39,702 nt of DNA from a virus: the IMG/VR virus record IMGVR_UViG_3300032278_000031, positions 1-39,702 of that record. One strand, written 5' to 3'. This document shows, one piece after another, positions 1-5,249 of the stretch. The translations under genes and the position numbers were made by a program. Under the pieces are notes generated by a model. It was given only the letters and a program-made list of their open reading frames with translations. It searched no databases and was not told where the DNA came from. The number at the start of each line of letters is the position of its first letter. The first letter of the stretch is position 1.

Positions 1-2
1 AT

Positions 3-173
3 GTTAGTTTGATAATGTTGATAATTAATGGGATAGGTTATTATTGTGGTTTGGGATATGTTCTGACAAAAGAATTGAATGCATTTTGGCTATTTTTCAA
101 TTATACATCAGGATTGATAATGACTTTTTTATGTGTTGTAATGTGGTCGATTTATAAAGGGGAGAAATCATGA
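3..173 (+). CDS. 3' end of a small membrane protein (possibly partial)
   Basis: An open frame enters from the left edge and stops with TGA at 171-173. The stop overlaps the next gene's ATG as ATGA, so the two are probably translationally coupled. It encodes about 56 residues with two hydrophobic stretches, one near the start (LIMLIINGIGYYCGLGYV) and one in the middle (FWLFFNYTSGLIMTFLCVVM), separated by a short charged loop. It ends in a charged tail (KGEKS). This looks like the last part of an inner-membrane protein. An in-frame ATG at 15 could start a 52-residue protein, but no ribosome-binding site is visible before it, so truncation by the window edge is more likely. No family is recognised. 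Confidence 0.5.
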   Translation, partial: VSLIMLIINGIGYYCGLGYVLTKELNAFWLFFNYTSGLIMTFLCVVMWSIYKGEKS

Positions 174-1003
174 ATCAAAAAGATTTACATGAAAAGATTT
201 TGTATCCAGTGACTAGAGTAAAGGCTGGAAAAGCTGGCGGTTCTGGTGTTTTAGTATACAGTGAACCAGATCCAGAAGATAGTGGAAAATATATCAATAT
301 CATATTGACATGTCAGCATGTTATTGATGGTGCTATTTCTGTTAAAGATGAATGGGATTCATTATTGAAAAGAGAAATTAAAAAGGATATTAAAGAAGAA
401 GTTGCGAATGAAGTTTTTGATTATGATGGTTCTAAAATATCTTCAGCTAATAGTTCACAAGCAGAAATTATAGCTTATGATAAAGGGCACGATTTGGCAG
501 CGATTAAACTACGCAACAGCAGGCCACAAGAATATGTTGCAACAATTTATCCAAAAGACGGTATTGACGATTTGCAATTATTTGATGATGTTTGGACAAG
601 TGGATGTAGCTTGTTACATGATCCTTTTGCTAGTAAAGGTGAATTGACATATCTGCGAGAGATGATTGACCAAAAGTCTTATATTATGTATAATGCCCCA
701 TCCATTTTTGGCAACTCAGGCGGTGGTGTATTTCATGGTGAAAATGGTACGTTGTTAGGTTTATGCTCTCGTATTACTAGTATCCAATTAGGGTTTGGGA
801 TAGATGTTATGACTTGGATGGGATTTGGTACGCATCCATCTAGGTTGTATGAGTTTTTCGAGCATCATGAATTACAATTTATTTATGATGGTTCGGATTA
901 TTATGATGCACAGGAACGTAGGAAAGAACGTCAACGTAAATCATTACGGCATTTATTCATAGAAGAAAAAGATGCTGATAAAGTAGAAGTTCTCGAAACA
1001 TAA
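170..1003 (+). CDS. Trypsin-like (S1/HtrA-fold) serine protease
   Basis: The 277-residue protein carries the three blocks of a chymotrypsin-fold serine protease in the right order. His50 lies in LTCQHVIDG (the classical TAAHC region), Asp108 in HDLAAIKL, and Ser183 in FGNSGGGVF (the GDSGGP region). The glycine-rich GGSGVLV strand at residues 23-29 is the usual first beta strand. No signal peptide or PDZ domain is visible, so it probably acts in the host cytoplasm or the virion. The last 35 residues are very charged. The start at 170 has a good Shine-Dalgarno (GGGGAG) and overlaps the upstream stop. T4 itself has no such enzyme (its prohead protease gp21 is a different family), so this is an accessory gene. 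The substrate is unknown: processing of a virion protein and attack on a host protein are both possible. Confidence 0.85.
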   Translation: MNQKDLHEKILYPVTRVKAGKAGGSGVLVYSEPDPEDSGKYINIILTCQHVIDGAISVKDEWDSLLKREIKKDIKEEVANEVFDYDGSKISSANSSQAEIIAYDKGHDLAAIKLRNSRPQEYVATIYPKDGIDDLQLFDDVWTSGCSLLHDPFASKGELTYLREMIDQKSYIMYNAPSIFGNSGGGVFHGENGTLLGLCSRITSIQLGFGIDVMTWMGFGTHPSRLYEFFEHHELQFIYDGSDYYDAQERRKERQRKSLRHLFIEEKDADKVEVLET

Positions 1004-1014
1004 AGGAGAAAATC

Positions 1015-1293
1015 ATGCCAGTATTTTTAGATGAAAAAGATTCAAGGAAAGATTTCATAGGGGAACAACTAAAAAAAGTTAATTGTGGTCTGCCAGAATT
1101 TATGGCTTATGTTCATATGTCTACTGAATTTGGATGGGAATATGGAGATGAAATAGATGGATTTATAGGATCTGTTTTAGATAGGTTTCCCGAAATTAAA
1201 ACTGATGTTATGGTTGAAGAAATTGCAGAGTATTTAGAAGCTAGAGATCGAGAATATTATACTAGGAATAATCAATATATGGTTGGTTGTTGA
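1015..1293 (+). CDS. Hypothetical acidic protein (92 aa)
   Basis: A 92-residue acidic protein preceded by a strong AAGGAG ribosome-binding site 11 bases after the protease stop, so it is very likely cotranscribed with the protease. It is mostly predicted helical, contains aromatic clusters (FGWEYGDEIDGF; REYYTR) and has cysteines at both ends. I recognise no family. Its position suggests a partner or regulator of the protease, but that rests on adjacency only. Confidence 0.7.
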   Translation: MPVFLDEKDSRKDFIGEQLKKVNCGLPEFMAYVHMSTEFGWEYGDEIDGFIGSVLDRFPEIKTDVMVEEIAEYLEARDREYYTRNNQYMVGC

Positions 1294-1303
1294 GGGCGGT
1301 TGA

Positions 1304-1993
1304 ATGAAAACATTTAAGCAATATCATAACACATTAACTTATGATGATTGGGGATCTGATAGTGATAATAATAATGCAATCACTGAAGCTGGTTTATCTA
1401 GGATTATCCAGAAGGTTAAATCAGATCAAGAGGATTTTATTATTATCACTGCTTATCGTGGTGAATTTGATAAAAAGGAAAATATCAAAAGAAATCGCGA
1501 TTTAAGAGATTGGTTCAATCGTCAAAAGATGGGTGTTTACCAGCTGGTTGGGCATTGGCGAGAGTGTTCTATCGAGAACACTCCTTATGATCAGTGCCCA
1601 GCTGATAAGCTGGTTGATGTAGTTGAGCGATCTTATCTGGCTGTTAGACCTGATACTATGGCTGCTAAAGAATTCTTTAATAAATGTAAATTTATTACAA
1701 AAAAATGGAAGCAGGATGGTGCTGTTATTCGCATTCAGGAAATATTTGGTGATGAAATTCAAATTTTAGAAACGTCAGGAGAAACTTTTGGTATTGGCTC
1801 TGGTATAACTTTGGGTAAAATTTCTCAAGCTTATAGTCAACATGTCAAAAAATTAAATACTCCGTTTGTTTTTGAAGGTGTTGAAGTACCTGCTACCAAT
1901 ATGGGCAAGCAAATAGCTGAAAAATATAATTTTAACTATCCTATTGGTGCTTGGAATGATTTAAAATCATGGGAAAGTATTATTAGTGCTTGA
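1304..1993 (+). CDS. T4-type phage conserved protein with capsid-targeting-like N-terminus (DUF3293-like)
   Basis: This 229-residue protein begins MKTFKQY, closely resembling the capsid-targeting leader of T4 internal protein III (MKTYQEF). At residues 26-30 it has ITE followed by AG, which fits the cleavage rule of the T4 prohead protease gp21 (Leu/Ile-X-Glu, cut before a small residue). The body (FIIITAYRGEF, then NRDLRDWF near residues 65-72, a GHW strand and ERSYLAVRP) resembles the DUF3293-like proteins common in marine T4-type phages. Function is unknown; a protein packaged in the head and delivered with the DNA is the best inference. It starts after a GAGGGCGG purine run. The coding sequence contains an unusually strong nested hairpin at 1541-1604. 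It overlaps the following GTG start by 8 bases. Confidence 0.65.
   Translation: MKTFKQYHNTLTYDDWGSDSDNNNAITEAGLSRIIQKVKSDQEDFIIITAYRGEFDKKENIKRNRDLRDWFNRQKMGVYQLVGHWRECSIENTPYDQCPADKLVDVVERSYLAVRPDTMAAKEFFNKCKFITKKWKQDGAVIRIQEIFGDEIQILETSGETFGIGSGITLGKISQAYSQHVKKLNTPFVFEGVEVPATNMGKQIAEKYNFNYPIGAWNDLKSWESIISA
1541..1604 (+). other. Nested inverted repeat inside a coding sequence
   Basis: A perfect 9-bp stem (1562-1570 GAGTGTTCT with 1575-1583 AGAACACTC) closes a four-base loop. Outside it, CAGCTG at 1541-1546 and GGGCA at 1550-1554 can pair with TGCCC at 1595-1599 and CAGCTG at 1599-1604, with a small bulge. The whole forms a long imperfect hairpin within the DUF3293-like gene. Such a structure is rare in this AT-rich genome. 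No function can be assigned. Confidence 0.55.
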
Positions 1994-2186
1994 TCTGTTC
2001 GAGGATTATGTGAAAAATTCAGATCAGAAAAAGATGATAGAGGTTGATATTGATTTAGATGATGATTTGTATAATAAAATTGTTGCACATTTGGAAACTG
2101 ATGATCCGAATATCATTTCTCAGTGGATTTCTATGGCTATAAAAATAGTAATTACAGAATATATTGAGAAAGAGGGGGAACAATGA
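1986..2186 (+). CDS. Small ribbon-helix-helix-like protein
   Basis: The 66-residue product has the layout of a ribbon-helix-helix DNA-binding protein: a beta strand (MIEVDIDLD, residues 17-25), a helix (DDLYNKIVAHLE) and a second helix (ISQWISMAIKIVITEYIE) with the usual spacing. RHH proteins bind operator DNA as dimers. The strand is acidic rather than basic, so DNA binding is uncertain. The GTG start at 1986 overlaps the previous stop by 8 bases and lacks a Shine-Dalgarno. An ATG at 2033, after a weak AGAAAAAG, would give just the core fold in 50 residues. No toxin-like partner lies next to it, so an antitoxin role is not supported. It overlaps the next gene by ATGA at 2183-2186. Confidence 0.55.
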   Translation: MLDLFEDYVKNSDQKKMIEVDIDLDDDLYNKIVAHLETDDPNIISQWISMAIKIVITEYIEKEGEQ

Positions 2187-2392
2187 TAGACACGTATGGT
2201 GTAAAGAAAATGAGTGCCATGGATTATTATAGAGTTTTCCAAGAGGTTCAGTCAGCTAAGCAGCTTGCTAGAACTCATATGAAAACTCAAATATCTACTC
2301 ATGAAAGGAATAAACATGAGGTTTCTAAATCGGAAACTTCAAACGTTATGGCCCCAAGAAAATGGGGCAGTAACTTGGACGTTAAAGCATAA
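2183..2392 (+). CDS. Hypothetical basic protein (69 aa)
   Basis: This 69-residue basic protein overlaps the RHH-like gene by four bases (ATGA) and has a strong GAGGGGGAA ribosome-binding site, so it belongs to the same operon. The N-terminal half is predicted helical (MDYYRVFQEVQSAKQLA); the C-terminal half is polar and probably disordered. No family is recognised. Confidence 0.6.
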   Translation: MIDTYGVKKMSAMDYYRVFQEVQSAKQLARTHMKTQISTHERNKHEVSKSETSNVMAPRKWGSNLDVKA

Positions 2393-2404
2393 GGGTATTT
2401 GATT

Positions 2405-2548
2405 ATGTTTATTGGAGTTGAAAGGATATATGTAAATTATCAAGAAATAATTAAGCAAAGACAAAAGACTAATCGAAAGATAGTTAAGAGTATTTCTAAA
2501 TCTGTTAAGTCAGATAATAATTTAAATAAACGTAAGTATAGGAAATGA
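2405..2548 (+). CDS. Hypothetical very basic small protein (47 aa)
   Basis: A 47-codon frame starts at ATG 2405, eight bases after an AAGGG ribosome-binding site, and ends with TGA at 2546-2548. The product is strongly basic, especially toward the C-terminus (NLNKRKYRK), and could bind nucleic acid, but no family is recognised. It fills the gap between the 69-residue gene and the flagellin-like gene. Confidence 0.45.
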   Translation: MFIGVERIYVNYQEIIKQRQKTNRKIVKSISKSVKSDNNLNKRKYRK

Positions 2549-2562
2549 AAGAGGTAAGTTGT

Positions 2563-3393
2563 ATGTTAAGTGGTATAACCGCACAAACTTTAGGTAGATA
2601 TCAAGAAGCTACTAGAATGGTTGAAGAAACTATGTCTAGGTTGGCATCTGGAACAGCTGATTTAGGATCGGGTGATAAAATTAGAGTGGGTAGGATCAAT
2701 AATACTATTCATACTCTACAGGCAGCCCATAAGGTGGTCAAACAGAATCAGGATTTGTTAGAGTCAGCATTGGCAGGAACTGATGCGATTACAGCTGTTG
2801 TTAATAAAATGAAAGAAGTTGCAGCTGAAGCTCAAGATGATCAATTGACTTCAAGTCAGCGACAAGCATTGATGGATGAATACAATGAACTATCTAAAGA
2901 GATTGATTATGTTGCTAAAAATACTGAATATGATGGAACAGAATTGATTGATGGTACTTTTGGAACTAAGAGTTTTATCATTGATGGTGTTAGTGTTGAT
3001 CAATCTGTTAGTGTTGAATTAGGTGATCTTACGTGGAGTGGATTACAACTTGGTGGTTATACTGACGATCAGGGTGTTATAGTTGTTACTTCAAAATTGG
3101 ATACTGTTGCTGATGCTCAGGATGCAGTGGCACGATTGGAAGCTTCTTTGGCCACATTAGAGGGTGAACGATCTAATCAGTTAGCTAAAATCGAGAGGTT
3201 CGATTTTACTATTTCTCATATGGAACGTATGATTAGTATTAATGAGGAATCTATTGCTAGTATCAATGATTTTGATGAAGCTTCAGAAATGGCTAAATTG
3301 ACCAGCTACAGGATTGAACAGCAAACAGCTATCGCATTGATGGCTCAAGCACAGCAATTGTCTGCTAATGTATTGCAATTGTTACAAGGCTAA
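2563..3393 (+). CDS. Flagellin homologue (phage-encoded)
   Basis: The 276-residue protein has the architecture of a minimal flagellin. The N-terminal D0/D1 helices include RLASG at residues 26-30 (consensus RLSSG), a long amphipathic helix, and KEIDYVAKNTEYDGTELIDG at 112-131, matching the conserved flagellin stretch EIDRIA..T.FNG..LLDG. A short central domain is followed by C-terminal D1/D0 helices ending in AQAQQLSANVLQLLQG (261-276), as in flagellins (ANQVPQQVLSLL). The hypervariable D2/D3 region is nearly absent. The normal DDAAG motif is replaced by GSGDKI, so the protein is divergent but shows no frameshift. I prefer ATG 2563, with GAGG eight bases upstream, over the in-frame ATG at 2545, which lacks good spacing. 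Flagellins polymerise outside the cell after flagellar type III export. In a phage the product could copolymerise with or cap the host filament, act as a decoy, or be a virion fibre. Confidence 0.85.
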   Translation: MLSGITAQTLGRYQEATRMVEETMSRLASGTADLGSGDKIRVGRINNTIHTLQAAHKVVKQNQDLLESALAGTDAITAVVNKMKEVAAEAQDDQLTSSQRQALMDEYNELSKEIDYVAKNTEYDGTELIDGTFGTKSFIIDGVSVDQSVSVELGDLTWSGLQLGGYTDDQGVIVVTSKLDTVADAQDAVARLEASLATLEGERSNQLAKIERFDFTISHMERMISINEESIASINDFDEASEMAKLTSYRIEQQTAIALMAQAQQLSANVLQLLQG

Positions 3394-3405
3394 AAAATAG
3401 CCTTG
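3385..3405 (+). other. Perfect hairpin at the flagellin stop, overlapping a -35 box
   Basis: CAAGGCTA at 3385-3392 pairs perfectly with TAGCCTTG at 3398-3405 around a five-A loop. The left arm carries the first two bases of the flagellin stop codon, and the right arm overlaps the -35 box of the gp33 promoter by three bases. No T-run follows, so it is a poor intrinsic terminator. It could limit read-through, protect the 3' end, or be an operator for the promoter. Confidence 0.6.
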
Positions 3406-3432
3406 ACAAACGCTAGCTGGATATGGTATAAT
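3403..3432 (+). promoter_or_regulatory. Consensus sigma70-type promoter for gp33-gp59-gp32
   Basis: TTGACA at 3403-3408 and TATAAT at 3427-3432 both match the bacterial consensus exactly, with an 18-base spacer. The predicted start point is about 3439-3441, which coincides with the gp33 ATG at 3441. This would be recognised by unmodified host RNA polymerase, as expected for an early promoter. Confidence 0.85.
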
Positions 3433-3440
3433 ATAGTATA

Positions 3441-3701
3441 ATGAAAAATGGAATAAGTGAAAAAGATTTTTTGGAGTTGACTAACTCACATACTTCAAAA
3501 TCCTTTTCACTTGAAATAGAGAAAATGGTTAGAGTAAATCAATCGAGTTATATAGATGCAGTTTTGGAATACTGCATTCAGAAAGATATTGATGCATCAA
3601 TTATTCCAAAATTGGTTAATAGACAGTTAAAGGATAAGCTTGAAACTGAAGCTAAGAAATTGAATTTTATTGTAGATAATACAGTTGAATTGCCAATATG
3701 A
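3441..3701 (+). CDS. 33: gp33 late-transcription coactivator
   Basis: The 86-residue protein aligns by eye with the C-terminal two thirds of T4 gp33 (112 residues). FSLEIEKMVRVNQSSYIDAV corresponds to FIIEKMVEEFGMSYLDAT, followed by similar spacing of the I..KLV....KDKLETEA region. In T4, gp33 bridges RNA polymerase and the sliding clamp gp45 and, with sigma factor gp55, activates TATAAATA late promoters. T4 also has gene 33 near genes 59 and 32, the order seen here. The start has no Shine-Dalgarno, and the promoter's predicted start point falls at or within two bases of the ATG, so the mRNA may be leaderless. The end overlaps gp59 by ATGA. Confidence 0.85.
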   Translation: MKNGISEKDFLELTNSHTSKSFSLEIEKMVRVNQSSYIDAVLEYCIQKDIDASIIPKLVNRQLKDKLETEAKKLNFIVDNTVELPI

Positions 3702-4309
3702 CAGCGTTTGAAGTTTATAAGATTTATTTGTCTGTGAAGTTGCATTTTACTAGTGAACATTTTGATATGACTAAAGGAACAGGTGGAGTTAAATGTAAAG
3801 AGACTACATTTAATAAAAGGCAAGATTGTCATTTTTTTGAGCGATTAAGTAGAAAATATCGTTCAAGTGAATTGTTGGGTTTGTTTGTTTCACATTTTGT
3901 TTCCGAATCACAATTTAATAAATTGTACGGAGATGATGCAGATGATACATACAAAGAATGGAAAAAACGTATACAGAGAATGAGCTATACATTTGAAAAT
4001 GATATCAAATCATTGAATAAAGTAACTGACAATTTCAATAGTTTATTTTCTGTCAATGGATCTGGATGGCCAGTATTGTTTGATTTACAAAGGATTGATG
4101 ATATATCTATTGAAACATTTGTTATAATGGATAAATTGTTAGACTTTATTCCGCAATTCGACACAGATATAAAAGAAACACGTCGATGGCCACAAACAAG
4201 CTTGACTTGCAAGAAGTATTCAAAATTTCTTCAGGTTGATGAAAGTAAATATCGTAATATACTACGCAATACAGTAGTAATGAATAAGCAATTACACGCA
4301 GCAATATAA
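3698..4309 (+). CDS. 59: gp59 replicative helicase loader
   Basis: The 203-residue protein matches T4 gp59 (217 residues) in length and landmarks: VYKIYLSVKLHF near the N-terminus (T4 VYKLYLMIKQHM), FNKRQDCHFFERLSRKY (T4 YQKRRDKYFFQKLSEKY), FENDIKSL (T4 FEEDIRNI) and IETFVIMDKLLDFI (T4 FETFILLDSFLNII). gp59 binds fork DNA and gp32 and loads the gp41 helicase. ATG 3698 overlaps the gp33 stop and has no Shine-Dalgarno of its own, so translation is probably coupled to gp33. gp32, its binding partner, is the next gene. Confidence 0.92.
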   Translation: MTAFEVYKIYLSVKLHFTSEHFDMTKGTGGVKCKETTFNKRQDCHFFERLSRKYRSSELLGLFVSHFVSESQFNKLYGDDADDTYKEWKKRIQRMSYTFENDIKSLNKVTDNFNSLFSVNGSGWPVLFDLQRIDDISIETFVIMDKLLDFIPQFDTDIKETRRWPQTSLTCKKYSKFLQVDESKYRNILRNTVVMNKQLHAAI

Positions 4310-4326
4310 AGAATAAGAGGATACAT

Positions 4327-5190
4327 ATGTCTAGTTTTGCACAAATGAAGCAGAATCGTCAATCTCAACTCGCCAATTTAACAACTGAATTAGAAAAAAC
4401 TCAAACGGTTACTAGTTACGTGGATGATCGCATTTGGAAATGTGAACGTGATAAATCTGGTAATGGGTATGCAGTTATTCGATTTTTACCACCAAGTGAA
4501 GGTGAAGATTTGCCTTGGATACGAGTATGGGATCATGGATTTCAAGGGCCAGGTGGCTGGTACATTGAAAATTCATTGACAACTTTACAACAAAATGATC
4601 CAGTTTCAGAATACAATACATCATTGTGGAACAATGGTACACAGGCTGGGAAAGATCAGGCACGTAAACAAAAACGTCGCTTGAATTACTATAGTAATAT
4701 TTTAGTAGTTAAAGATCCAGCTAATCCTGAAAATGAAGGTGAAGTCAGAATCTTTCGTTATGGTAAAAAGATCTTTGATAAAATCAATGATGTAATGAAT
4801 CCAGAATTTGAGGATGAATCGCCTGTTAATCCTTTTGATTTTTGGACAGGTGCTAATTTCAAAATTAAAGTCAGAATGGTTGAAGGATATGTCAATTATG
4901 ACAAATCTGAATTTGATCCGATTGCACCTTTAGCCGGGAGTGATGAAGAACTTCAATCAGTATGGGAAAAGCAATATCTATTGAATGATTTCCTAGCAGC
5001 TGATAAGTTTAAGAGTTATGGTGAATTGAAAGCCAAGCTCAATCGAGTATTGGGTATTGGTATTGATGATAGTGAAGATATAGCTACACCATTTGATGAA
5101 AGCGATGAACCTGATATTCCAGCACAGGCTTCAGGGGAATCTACTGAAACACTTTCTTATTTTCAGAAGTTAGCTAACGAAGAATACTAA
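4327..5190 (+). CDS. 32: gp32 single-stranded DNA-binding protein (zinc site lost)
   Basis: The 287-residue protein is the T4 gp32 homologue (301 residues). GNGYAVIRFLPPSEGED, HGFQGPGGWYIE and YYSNILVVKDPANPENEG match T4 almost word for word, followed by FRYGKKIFDKIN and the acidic C-terminal tail that contacts replication partners. In T4 a zinc is held by one His and three Cys. Here His70 is kept, but the Cys in WYIETC is Ser (Ser83) and the CPVC pair is absent, replaced by a polar loop (residues 90-110). A GAGGA ribosome-binding site lies seven bases before ATG 4327. It is the last gene of the operon, followed by a strong terminator. Confidence 0.95.
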   Translation: MSSFAQMKQNRQSQLANLTTELEKTQTVTSYVDDRIWKCERDKSGNGYAVIRFLPPSEGEDLPWIRVWDHGFQGPGGWYIENSLTTLQQNDPVSEYNTSLWNNGTQAGKDQARKQKRRLNYYSNILVVKDPANPENEGEVRIFRYGKKIFDKINDVMNPEFEDESPVNPFDFWTGANFKIKVRMVEGYVNYDKSEFDPIAPLAGSDEELQSVWEKQYLLNDFLAADKFKSYGELKAKLNRVLGIGIDDSEDIATPFDESDEPDIPAQASGESTETLSYFQKLANEEY

Positions 5191-5213
5191 GATTTAGTTT
5201 TAGTTTGTAAGAG

Positions 5214-5248
5214 AAAAGGGCTTCTGATAAAACAGAAGCCCTTTTTTT
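5214..5248. terminator. Strong bidirectional intrinsic terminator
   Basis: A perfect 13-bp stem (5214-5226 with 5233-5245) has a six-base loop, four A at its left base and seven T at its right base. It ends the gp32 operon on the + strand. Read on the - strand it lies just past the stop of the tape measure gene (5250). It separates two convergent operons. Confidence 0.95.
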
Positions 5249-5249
5249 G

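Noticed and set aside
1986-2392. Toxin-antitoxin pair (RHH-like protein plus the 69-residue protein)
   Set aside because: The second protein shows no toxin family feature and the RHH strand is acidic; order alone is not enough.
3385-3405. Intrinsic terminator after the flagellin gene
   Set aside because: The stem is perfect but is followed by ACAAACG rather than a T-run, so it is recorded as a hairpin only.
4305-4312. TATAAAGA upstream of gp32 as a late promoter
   Set aside because: It departs from the TATAAATA consensus at the seventh base and overlaps the end of the gp59 gene; one mismatch is common in AT-rich DNA.
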